A stretch of 64,000 bases of DNA from RGIG4608 sp045643885 (GTDB lineage: Bacteria > Bacillota > Clostridia > Oscillospirales > CAG-272), in NCBI GenBank assembly GCA_045643885.1, contig JAZRFY010000029.1, forward strand, positions 1 through 64,000, written 5' to 3'. The notes under the pieces are model-generated. The model had not been told where the DNA came from, searched no databases, and saw only the letters and a list, made by a program, of their open reading frames with translations. Position 1 is the first letter of the stretch. Every line of letters starts with the position of its first letter. Positions 22,824-30,147 of the stretch are shown here, piece by piece. A program made the translations under genes and the position numbers.

Positions 22824-24548
22824 TTATACAAACATGTTGATGAAATTCTTATAAGCTTCGAGCTTAGCTGTCATTTCATCCTTGCTGCTTCCTGAAAGCA
22901 AATAATAGAATTTGATTTTGGGCTCTGTGCCGGAGGGACGAGCAATAATAACGTCGTTGTTTTCCATCTTAAAGGAAATAACGTTAGAGGAGGGAAGATT
23001 TGTGCTAACAACGTCTCCTGTTACTCTGTTTGAAATAGTAGCCTTCAAGTAATCACCGATCTCAACGATCTTGTTGTCGGCAATTGACTCAGGAGCATTA
23101 TTTCTGAGAGTGTTCATGAGATTAGCCATCTTTTCCTTGCCGTCAATACCTTCCATGTAAAGCTCCTGGTTGGCCTCAAGGTAATAGCCATACTTTTCAT
23201 AAAGACCGTTCAATGCATCGAAAAGGGTCATGCCCTTAGCATGATAGAAAGCAGTCATTTCGCAAATAAGCATTGTAGCAACAACGGCATCCTTGTCGCG
23301 AGCGTAAGTACCCTTCAAATAGCCGTAGCTTTCTTCAAAGCCGAAGAGATAAGCAGCATCTGCACCCTCAAGCTCATAGTTCTTGATAACCTCACCAATA
23401 AACTTAAAGCCTGTAAGTACATTGTGAAGCTTAACGTTATGAGCCTGGCAAATCTTTGATACAAGCTCAGTTGAAACTATGGTTTTAACTGCATAGGGAT
23501 TGTTGGGCATTGTGCCTGTTTCTTCATACGCTGTAATGATATAATCGATAAGAAGAGCGCCCATCTGGTTGCCTGAAATAGTAACGAATTCGCCTGCAGT
23601 ATTTTTAGTAACAACACCAACTCTGTCGGCGTCGGGGTCAGTTGCGATTACAAGTGTGCTTCCAACGTTGTTGGCAATTTCAACACCAAGCTCAAACACC
23701 TCAGGATATTCGGGATTTGGCTTTTCAACAGTGGGAAAGTTACCGTCAATTTCCATCTGCTCCGGAACAACATAAAGATGCTCAACTCCACATCTTGAAA
23801 GAATATCAGGAATGAGTCTATAGCCTGTTCCGTGGAGAGGGGAGTAAACTATCTTAAGATCATCAGCTACCTTTCTGATGGCCTCGGGATTAACGAGCTG
23901 CTTGATAACTGCGTTAAGATATTTTTCATCCATATCCTGATCAAGGATAATGATTTCTCCCATTTCAACTGCCTTGTCAAAATCTGCATATTTTACGTCG
24001 TTGAAGATGTCAATCTTCTCGATCTCAGCAGAAACAGTTTTGGCATGCTCGGGGGGGAGCTGTGCACCGTCTTCCCAGTATGCCTTATAGCCGTTATACT
24101 CCTTGGGATTGTGGGAAGCAGTGATGTTGATACCTGCAACACACTTAAGCTCTCTCAAAGCAAATGAAAGCTCGGGAGTAGGTCTGAGTTCATCAAAAAT
24201 ATATGCCTTGATTCCGTTGGCTGCAAGAACACTTGCAGAAATTCTTGCAAAAAGCTCGGAATTGTTTCTTGAGTCGTATGCAATAGCAACGCCGTCGCAA
24301 GCTCTTTCTTCTTTGATAATGAGGTTAGCAAGACCTTGAGTAGCCTGAGCAACAGTGTGCTTGTTCATAGCATTAGTACCAACTCTCATCTTGCCGCGAA
24401 GACCGGCAGTTCCAAATTCAAGGGATGTGTAGAATCTTTCCTTAATTACGTCATCGTTTGAGGAAATCTCTTCAAGCTCTTTCTTTTCATCAATTGAAAG
24501 CTTGTCAGATTCTAACCATTTAAGATATTCCTGTCTGTAAAGTTCCAT
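22824..24548 (-). CDS. pgcA: phosphoglucomutase / phosphomannomutase
   Basis: This alpha-D-phosphohexomutase of about 574 residues interconverts glucose-1-phosphate and glucose-6-phosphate. It has the phosphoserine loop TASHNPKEYNGYKAYWEDGAQ, the Mg2+ site DPDADRVG, the sugar-binding GFEESYG and the C-terminal phosphate-binding RPSGTEPKIKFY. The ATG at 24548 has an AAAGGG ribosome site nine bases upstream; a TTG at 24557 abuts it and is unlikely. With galE and pgi in the window it links central sugar metabolism to nucleotide sugars. Confidence 0.93.
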   Translation of the reverse strand: MELYRQEYLKWLESDKLSIDEKKELEEISSNDDVIKERFYTSLEFGTAGLRGKMRVGTNAMNKHTVAQATQGLANLIIKEERACDGVAIAYDSRNNSELFARISASVLAANGIKAYIFDELRPTPELSFALRELKCVAGINITASHNPKEYNGYKAYWEDGAQLPPEHAKTVSAEIEKIDIFNDVKYADFDKAVEMGEIIILDQDMDEKYLNAVIKQLVNPEAIRKVADDLKIVYSPLHGTGYRLIPDILSRCGVEHLYVVPEQMEIDGNFPTVEKPNPEYPEVFELGVEIANNVGSTLVIATDPDADRVGVVTKNTAGEFVTISGNQMGALLIDYIITAYEETGTMPNNPYAVKTIVSTELVSKICQAHNVKLHNVLTGFKFIGEVIKNYELEGADAAYLFGFEESYGYLKGTYARDKDAVVATMLICEMTAFYHAKGMTLFDALNGLYEKYGYYLEANQELYMEGIDGKEKMANLMNTLRNNAPESIADNKIVEIGDYLKATISNRVTGDVVSTNLPSSNVISFKMENNDVIIARPSGTEPKIKFYYLLSGSSKDEMTAKLEAYKNFINMFV

Positions 24549-24574
24549 TGTTTGCAACCCTTTCTTAAAATATA

Positions 24575-24829
24575 TTAGCGATTTTTGTATTCCTTAAGTG
24601 CGCAAGCGAGCTGATCGGGGCAGGAGGTAGATCTGGGGCCACACTTGATACCCTCAAGTCTTTTAATAGCCTCATCAACAGTCATACCTGCAACCAAAGC
24701 GGCAACACCCTGAGTGTTACCGGAGCATCCACCGGTGAATTTTACGTTATCGATAACGTTATTTTCATTGATTTCAACGTCAATTTGTCTTGAGCAAGTG
24801 CCCTTTGTAGAATATGTGATATGTTCCAT
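24575..24829 (-). CDS. TSCPD domain protein
   Basis: The 84-residue protein has the TSCPD fold region (SRQIDVEINENNVIDNVKF followed by TGGCSGNTQGV, and C-terminal STSCPDQLACALKEY). The family (TIGR03905-like) is small, conserved in Clostridia and of unknown role. Related TSCPD domains occur at the C-terminus of some class II ribonucleotide reductases. It lies two bases after the preceding exporter gene on the same strand. Confidence 0.88.
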   Translation of the reverse strand: MEHITYSTKGTCSRQIDVEINENNVIDNVKFTGGCSGNTQGVAALVAGMTVDEAIKRLEGIKCGPRSTSCPDQLACALKEYKNR

Positions 24830-24831
24830 TT

Positions 24832-26241
24832 TTATTTCTCCTTGTTGTTCTTTTTAGATTTTTTGTTAGTCATTAATTTTTGTGTGGCAGCAGAGATTGA
24901 TTTCAATATTCTTGTGAAATCGATTTGGGATTTCTTTTCTACTATGCACGAAGGATCACCAACGTGATAGTGCTCAAGAGAGGTTTCAAATCCCTTTCTG
25001 CGAAGTGAATTAATGGTGTAATTGTTTATCAAATGAAGAATTACCGCAAATACGGGAACACCAATTACCATTCCGAATATACCGAAGAGACCACCCATTG
25101 TAATGATAGCAATAAGTGTAGCCAATGAGCTGATATTGATCTTGTCACCGATGATGTTGGGGCAAATGATATTTCCGTCGATCTGCTGAACAACAAGTAT
25201 CAAAACAACAAACAAAATCACCTTTTCGGGTTGAGTAAGCAATACCAAGAATGCGGCGGGAATGCCACCGATAAACGGTCCAAGAATAGGTATTACGTTA
25301 GTAACTGCAATAATGGTCGCAAGCAAGAGGGGATTTGCAAACGAGAATGCATTGAACAAGATATAGGTTATAATTCCAACTATCAATGCATCGAGAAGCT
25401 GACCTTCGATAAATCCACCAAATGATCTGTCAAGCAAAGTGCCAAATCTTATGATGTATCTCACTTGAGACGGAGCTAAGAAGCTATTGAGGAATCTTCT
25501 GAAATATGCCTTGAATTTTTCCTTTGAGATGAGCATATAAATTGCAACGAAAATTCCAAGCAAAATATTCTTAACAAGATTGAATATTGACGAGCCGAAC
25601 GACATAATGTAACCCATCAAGGATACGAAGCCGTCAGATGCCAAAAGCTTTGTTATATCAAAGGCAGCGGTGTTATTTTCGGCAGAATCCATCATAGAGT
25701 CCTGCAAAATATCAGAGAAGTCACCCTCAACGATATTGTCGAGCCAAGGGAAGTTTGCGCGAATAGTCTCAACGAATGCCTGGGGATCTAAGCGCTGAGT
25801 GGAATCAAATATAGAAAACTCATCCATAAGAAGATTTACTCTGGCAGCAAAGAGTGTTGCCGCGGACTCGTAGTTTACGATGTAAGTATCCCAAAATGAT
25901 CGAAGTGTAGCAACCAAGTTAGGGATAAGCATTGTGATAATGCAAACTATAAGGCATATAGCCAATGCGAAAATGAGAATTATAGATATGAGTCTTCTTA
26001 AAGAAAAGCTTTTAATCCATTTGAATACTCTTCTTTCAAGAAAGGTAATAGCGGGATTTGACAAATATGCAATAACAAAGCCAATTGTTATTGGGGCAAC
26101 AATTTCAGAAAATTCACTTATAAACTCTTGCAAAGATCCGTTTATACAAGTATACACAAGACCAAACGCAAGGATAATGATGGCAACAACTATAAGAGTT
26201 GACGTTATTGTCTTTTTGTTATTTGATAACCATTCACCCAT
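24832..26241 (-). CDS. AI-2E family transporter (PerM/YdbI type)
   Basis: The 469-residue protein has about eight membrane helices: two near the N-terminus, one near residue 70-95, a soluble insert of about 100 residues, and a C-terminal cluster including GPFIGGIPAAFLVLL and VQQIDGNIICPNIIGDK, which is characteristic of the family. Members include the E. coli AI-2 exporter TqsA and Na+/H+ or Na+/Li+ antiporters, so the substrate is open. The C-terminus ends in a Lys-rich tail. Confidence 0.9.
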   Translation of the reverse strand: MGEWLSNNKKTITSTLIVVAIIILAFGLVYTCINGSLQEFISEFSEIVAPITIGFVIAYLSNPAITFLERRVFKWIKSFSLRRLISIILIFALAICLIVCIITMLIPNLVATLRSFWDTYIVNYESAATLFAARVNLLMDEFSIFDSTQRLDPQAFVETIRANFPWLDNIVEGDFSDILQDSMMDSAENNTAAFDITKLLASDGFVSLMGYIMSFGSSIFNLVKNILLGIFVAIYMLISKEKFKAYFRRFLNSFLAPSQVRYIIRFGTLLDRSFGGFIEGQLLDALIVGIITYILFNAFSFANPLLLATIIAVTNVIPILGPFIGGIPAAFLVLLTQPEKVILFVVLILVVQQIDGNIICPNIIGDKINISSLATLIAIITMGGLFGIFGMVIGVPVFAVILHLINNYTINSLRRKGFETSLEHYHVGDPSCIVEKKSQIDFTRILKSISAATQKLMTNKKSKKNNKEK

Positions 26242-26280
26242 AATGCTTCTCCTTTCTACAAAGTATAGTTATACGTATAT

Positions 26281-26309
26281 ATTATAAATAAAAAAGGTAC
26301 TTTAGTCAA
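26281..26309 (-). promoter_or_regulatory. promoter of the AI-2E transporter gene
   Basis: On the minus strand TTGACT and TATAAT are separated by 17 bases, about 40 bases before the start. Confidence 0.8.
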
Positions 26310-26388
26310 TAGATATTCAAAGGAATATATTGAAAATTATTAAAAATTATGATATTATTAATAAAAAGTATATTAACGGAGTGATTTG

Positions 26389-27315
26389 ATGTATTGGCAA
26401 AAAGAAAAAGCATTTGCAAAAATCAATCTCTATCTGGATATTGAGAAAAAGAGGGAAGATGGCTTTCACGATCTTTTCACTATTATGCAAATGGTTGATT
26501 TTTATGATGACGTGACCGTAACCTTGACACATGAAAAGGGAATAACGTTCACAATGAAAAACGCGCCTGTTGACGTTCCAACTGAGAAAAACTTAGCATA
26601 CATAGCGGCAAAAAAGTTTTATGAAAGTCTTGATTTTGTGCCCAATGGTGGTGCAGATATAGAAATATATAAAAGAATACCTATGGCTGCAGGACTTGCC
26701 GGTGGAAGCGCAGATGCAGCTGCAGTGTTGAGAGCCTTGAACTACCTTTATGGCAAGCCTTTTATGCTTGAAGACCTTTGCAAGCTTGGTGCAACGCTTG
26801 GGTCGGACGTTCCGTTTAACATTGTTGGTGGTGTTCAGCTTTGCCGTGGCAAGGGCGAGAATATGTATAGAACCTATGGAATTCGGCATTACAATCTTTT
26901 GATTGCATACGGTGGGGAAAAGCTCTCTACGGCAGATCAGTATAGAAAGCTTGATAAGATGTATAACGATTTTAAGGATTATCCTATCAAGGAGAAATTC
27001 CATCAGGCATATATTGGTTTTGAAACAGGAAGATGCTCTGAAGCTTTTGGTGGCATGTATAATGTTTTTGAATCACTGTACGAAAATGATGAAACCTTTA
27101 AAACGATAAAGGAAATTATGTATAGAAATGAAGCCAAGGTTGCAATGCTTTCGGGTAGTGGACCTGCTATTTTTGGCATATTTCCTAATTCCTTTTATGC
27201 TGAAGATGCTCAAGCCGAGTTGAAAAAGCAGGGAATAGAATCATATATGTGCAATCCCATAAATAAAACATATGAATACATCTTACCAGGAGAAGATCCT
27301 TCGAGAGGTATCTGA
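26389..27315 (+). CDS. ispE: 4-diphosphocytidyl-2-C-methyl-D-erythritol kinase
   Basis: The 308-residue GHMP kinase phosphorylates CDP-methylerythritol in the non-mevalonate isoprenoid pathway. It shows the N-terminal AKINLYL block, the ATP-binding PMAAGLAGGSADAAAVLRALN (split by GHMP motif 2) near residues 98-118, LGSDVPFN, and the C-terminal LSGSGPAIFG. The ATG at 26389 follows a GGAG ribosome site. Its terminator marks the last host gene before the mobile element. Confidence 0.93.
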   Translation: MYWQKEKAFAKINLYLDIEKKREDGFHDLFTIMQMVDFYDDVTVTLTHEKGITFTMKNAPVDVPTEKNLAYIAAKKFYESLDFVPNGGADIEIYKRIPMAAGLAGGSADAAAVLRALNYLYGKPFMLEDLCKLGATLGSDVPFNIVGGVQLCRGKGENMYRTYGIRHYNLLIAYGGEKLSTADQYRKLDKMYNDFKDYPIKEKFHQAYIGFETGRCSEAFGGMYNVFESLYENDETFKTIKEIMYRNEAKVAMLSGSGPAIFGIFPNSFYAEDAQAELKKQGIESYMCNPINKTYEYILPGEDPSRGI

Positions 27316-27321
27316 GAAATA

Positions 27322-27353
27322 AAAAGCATACGACTTTGGTCGTATGCTTTTTT
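27322..27353 (+). terminator. terminator of ispE
   Basis: A perfect 13-bp stem (AAAAGCATACGAC / GTCGTATGCTTTT) with a 4-base loop runs into a T tract. Confidence 0.88.
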
Positions 27354-27441
27354 TGAATTTGGAAGCGACTCGATTGCTTGATTTAGCATTTGATGAAGTA
27401 TTTCACATTAAATTTAAAAGTCAACAGAAAAATAAAAAAGT

Positions 27442-27504
27442 ACTTGACAACAATAAAACATTGTGATAATCTAATAATAGAAAATCTAAAAAGTCGGACG
27501 CGAC
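27442..27504 (+). repeat. left copy of the 63-bp element-end repeat
   Basis: This stretch matches 37724-37786 at 61 of 63 positions. It contains a TTGACA box (27444-27449), an extended -10 region TGTGATAAT (27462-27470) and the hairpin GTCG-GACG-CGAC at its end. Beyond it, similarity continues in patches: a GGGG/CCCC hairpin and ATTATACAAAATGC. Confidence 0.85.
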
Positions 27505-27799
27505 GAAGATAAAAAACTGAATAATGTACTGCGTTGAGTTATTAAATAGGGGGAAAACACCCCTTAACCTTAACGCTATGCAATTATACAAAATGCCGTG
27601 TTTTGTAATAATCCGAATAAATTGAAAACCTTTTGAGGTTTTCTTCTCGTTGGATTATACAAAACATCTACATTTTGTAAGTGAGGCAGGCGAAGGCTTG
27701 AGCTTTGAATCTGCCGAACGGTTAATTGCATTTCGATATTGGGGAAGAAATCTAAATAATACTAAATTTAAACAGGGAATTTTATTCCCTGTTTTTTTA
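27475..27799 (+). ncRNA. structured non-coding transcript at the left end of the element
   Basis: The region from the repeat promoter to a strong terminator has no convincing gene. It can form hairpins GTCG/CGAC (27493-27504), GGGG/CCCC (about 27549-27563) and GAAAACC/GGTTTTC (about 27624-27643). The first ~130 bases resemble the region after the right-hand repeat copy, with conserved hairpins and changed loops, which suggests a selected RNA. Function unknown; leader RNA, regulatory RNA or plus-strand origin are possible. The stretch 27354-27441 before it shows nothing recognisable. Confidence 0.5.
27771..27799 (+). terminator. first terminator before the early genes
   Basis: The stem AACAGGGAAT / ATTCCCTGTT is followed by seven T residues. 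It would end the transcript started in the left repeat, or attenuate reading into the genes after 27889. Confidence 0.85.
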
Positions 27800-27825
27800 T
27801 TTAATTTAATAGCTAAAGGGATTTT

Positions 27826-27860
27826 ATCTCGTTGTGTTTCGACACAACGAGATTTTTTAA
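27826..27860 (+). terminator. second terminator before the early genes
   Basis: A perfect 12-bp stem ATCTCGTTGTGT / ACACAACGAGAT closed by a stable TTCG tetraloop is followed by six T residues. Two terminators in 90 bases isolate the phage genes from upstream transcription, or attenuate them. Confidence 0.85.
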
Positions 27861-27888
27861 TTTATGCAGAAACATAGGAGGGTAAAAA

Positions 27889-28191
27889 ATGATTTACTGC
27901 ACAAACAAAACATTTATTAAGGTATTCCGTGTTAACGATTACGGAAAAGTAAAGGTGTGTGAAGGTGGCACATCTGAAAGGCTCGAAGGAGATAATTCTT
28001 ATCGTAAATCCTATTGGAAGGTAATCCTTCGTGGAGAAGCTCTTAAGAATATACCAGTTGCAGCTGGTAGTACCATTGAGGCAAGACGCTTCAAAATCGA
28101 AGCAACAATTGACGAAAAGCACAAGGAAAGAGGACCTGTTGCAACAATCATATTGTACGAAGGTGAGGTTGTGAATAATGAAACAAAATGA
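27889..28191 (+). CDS. element protein 1, candidate single-stranded DNA-binding protein
   Basis: This 100-residue protein has a perfect AGGAGG ribosome site. It is predicted mostly beta-stranded with basic and aromatic residues (KTFIKVFRVNDYGKVKVCEGG; YRKSYWKVILRG; IEARRFKIEATI), compatible with an OB-like nucleic-acid-binding fold. Filamentous phages and rolling-circle elements encode such a ssDNA-binding protein near the start of the early genes, so this is the best candidate. I do not recognise a family directly. It overlaps the next gene by 14 bases. Confidence 0.75.
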   Translation: MIYCTNKTFIKVFRVNDYGKVKVCEGGTSERLEGDNSYRKSYWKVILRGEALKNIPVAAGSTIEARRFKIEATIDEKHKERGPVATIILYEGEVVNNETK

Positions 28192-28462
28192 ACTTAATTA
28201 TTATGAACTTATTGAGTTTCTTCGTTCAGTACATGAACATTTGCTTGATATTGAAGGCGATAGCTTAGTTATACCTAAGAAGCATCAACCTTACGTTAAA
28301 GATGTTGTTCACGAATGCATTGGTGAAATCATCATGATGCTTTGTTGTATTGATACAATTATTAATCCTGAATTACTTACTGATGATTGTAAACAAGATA
28401 CGGTTGTAAATCACGATATAAAGGAGCAAAACAATGAGTCAAAACAAGAAAATCAAAATTGA
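28178..28462 (+). CDS. element protein 2, small acidic protein
   Basis: This 94-residue protein is helical and acidic, with conserved-looking YYELIEFLRSVHEHLLDIEGDSL and a Gln/Asn/Glu-rich tail (KEQNNESKQENQN). It has no membrane segment or known motif. It overlaps both neighbours (14 and 29 bases), so the three early genes are translated as a unit. Function unknown. Confidence 0.7.
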   Translation: MKQNELNYYELIEFLRSVHEHLLDIEGDSLVIPKKHQPYVKDVVHECIGEIIMMLCCIDTIINPELLTDDCKQDTVVNHDIKEQNNESKQENQN

Positions 28463-28703
28463 ATTTACATTAACGGAAAAAGAGTTCGAGTTTTTCAAAA
28501 ATGATATTCAAATATTGGGCGAAGATGCAGCTATATTGTGTGCATCAGCTCATGTAATGAAAAAAGAAAAATCAGGTTATTTTGCCGAAGCTATGATGTG
28601 TTTTAATATTCTTCGTCAGTTGGGTGTTGAAGGTTTAAGATCTGAAGAAGAATTTATTGCAGAATTGCGAAATGCTTCAGGATTAAATGTGTCTGACGTT
28701 TAA
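28434..28703 (+). CDS. element protein 3, small helical protein
   Basis: This 89-residue protein starts MSQNKKIKIEFTLTEKEFEFF and is otherwise helical and acidic. An AAGGAG ribosome site lies inside the end of the preceding gene. It has no recognised domain. It closes the early three-gene cluster; a spacer of about 110 bases separates it from the secreted-protein genes. Confidence 0.7.
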   Translation: MSQNKKIKIEFTLTEKEFEFFKNDIQILGEDAAILCASAHVMKKEKSGYFAEAMMCFNILRQLGVEGLRSEEEFIAELRNASGLNVSDV

Positions 28704-28770
28704 ATGTCAATATAAAAATAAGCCGATGCGCACGGTTTATAAATAAAAACTATCATAAGGAAGTGATGTT

Positions 28771-28794
28771 ATGAGATTTATCTCTTTTCTCTGA
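28771..28794 (+). CDS. possible 7-residue leader peptide
   Basis: An AAGGAAGTG ribosome site precedes ATG and the frame MRFISFL ending in TGA, 22 bases before the next gene. It may be a chance frame or a translated leader coupling ribosomes to the following gene. Confidence 0.2.
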   Translation: MRFISFL

Positions 28795-28816
28795 CTACAC
28801 AAAGGAGAGTGAATAA

Positions 28817-29590
28817 ATGAAACGAGGAAAATCCAAATTGGGATTTAAGAACGTAATCACCACAATCACGGCTGTGCTTGTCTTCATTACAGCCCTGGCT
28901 TCAGTTATGACGTTGTTGGGTGGAAACAACGTGAATAACGTGAATACACCGAAAGACATAACGGTGAAATTTTTGCCGGGTGACGTATGGCTTGAAGACG
29001 GCAGCACAATGGGTGCATGGGTGTGGAACGATTACGGTGTGCCGCAATCAAAATTTATTGTGGCATCTGATGAGGACGGTGACGATGTTTACGAAGTAAC
29101 GTTCTCAGAAGAGTATACAAGCATACTCTTCGTCGATCTTGTGCCGAACGCGACTGAGCTTGGCACGGATTGGAAAAATAAACGAGATCAGAGCGCGAAT
29201 CAGCTTGTAGATGATGAGCTGTTCTATCATGTTTATGCAAATTCTTGGGAGGAATCACCGGTATTGAAATTTGTTCGAACAAATTCTCCGGTAACCGTGT
29301 ATTTTAATGCAAGTAATTCTCCATGCTTTAAAGCGCCTCAAGTTTATTGTTTTGATAAATACAATAAATCTCCGGCAGAGTTTATTACAATGACACAAAT
29401 TGGTGGTGCACGTTTTACCGTTACAATTCCCGAGGGATTCACTCACATTATTTTCATCGATTATTTTGATGATGGTGAATATGGAAGTTGGGAAAATATC
29501 GGCTTCCAATCAGAAGATTTAATAATTCCAAACGATGAGAACGTTTACTTTAGTAGTGTAACGTTAGAATGGTCTTCATCGTTTGAGTAA
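28817..29590 (+). CDS. membrane-anchored protein with two starch-binding-like domains
   Basis: The 257-residue protein has a basic N-terminus and one membrane helix (about 11-35, FKNVITTITAVLVFITALA), then two beta-rich domains of about 95 residues. The first (about 50-140) has GDVWLEDGSTMGAWVW and ITSILFVDL-like features; the second (about 157-250) repeats the plan (VTVYFNASN...VYCFDKYN...FTHIIFIDYFDDGEYGSW). The spacing of aromatic residues resembles CBM25/CBM26 starch-binding modules, a tentative assignment. In the element it is a candidate surface or virion protein for binding cell-surface glycans. Confidence 0.75.
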   Translation: MKRGKSKLGFKNVITTITAVLVFITALASVMTLLGGNNVNNVNTPKDITVKFLPGDVWLEDGSTMGAWVWNDYGVPQSKFIVASDEDGDDVYEVTFSEEYTSILFVDLVPNATELGTDWKNKRDQSANQLVDDELFYHVYANSWEESPVLKFVRTNSPVTVYFNASNSPCFKAPQVYCFDKYNKSPAEFITMTQIGGARFTVTIPEGFTHIIFIDYFDDGEYGSWENIGFQSEDLIIPNDENVYFSSVTLEWSSSFE

Positions 29591-29611
29591 GTGAAAAGAA
29601 AGGAAAATTTT

Positions 29612-30100
29612 ATGAGAATTACAACTAAAACAAAAAATTTGCTTAAGAAGGTAGGTATTATCCTTCTTTGTGTTATCGTGGTCGGTTTGGTTGCATCTAC
29701 AATTGTAGGTGCTCAGGATGAATCCGATTACAAGACAGTTAATTTGTCCTGGGACGTTGGTGGCATCAATGACACCGGTGTTTACGACAAGGAAATCGAA
29801 GATAGCATTTACACAATGAAGCGTCTCGATTGTACTGATATTCATCTTGTAGCCGATTTCAATTCAGATATCTCTTACAAGGTTTTTTTCTATGATGAAA
29901 ATGATACATTTCTCACAATGGTAACAAATGAGGGACTTGAGCTTCTTATTGAGAACGAAGAGTTTCCCGGTAATGCCGCAGGTGTTAGAATTGTTATCAC
30001 TCCCAATTCCGATGAAAACGGTGAAATTGGTCTTTTTGAAAAGTATGAATATGCGAATCAGTTGACCGTAAAAGTTCGTACTGAAGAAGCAGACGACTAA
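29612..30100 (+). CDS. secreted or membrane-anchored element protein
   Basis: The protein of about 162 residues starts with a basic stretch and a hydrophobic signal helix (LLKKVGIILLCVIVVGLVAS, about 10-29), with a possible cleavage after VGAQ. The mature part is acidic and beta-rich. The ATG at 29612 has an AAGGAA ribosome site. It lies 21 bases after the preceding gene, and a terminator follows. Candidate minor structural protein; no family recognised. Confidence 0.75.
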   Translation: MRITTKTKNLLKKVGIILLCVIVVGLVASTIVGAQDESDYKTVNLSWDVGGINDTGVYDKEIEDSIYTMKRLDCTDIHLVADFNSDISYKVFFYDENDTFLTMVTNEGLELLIENEEFPGNAAGVRIVITPNSDENGEIGLFEKYEYANQLTVKVRTEEADD

Positions 30101-30104
30101 AATT

Positions 30105-30135
30105 ATAGGCGAGGTTACTCCTCGCCTATTTTAGA
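30105..30135 (+). terminator. terminator between secreted-protein genes
   Basis: A perfect 10-bp stem ATAGGCGAGG / CCTCGCCTAT is followed by four T residues. It may set a ratio between upstream and downstream structural genes. Confidence 0.75.
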
Positions 30136-30147
30136 AAGGAGAATCTG

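Noticed and set aside
27650..27877. A 75-codon frame with a TTG start in the left-end region of the element.
   Set aside because: It crosses two strong terminators, has no ribosome site, and its translation is biased by the hairpins. I treat the region as non-coding.
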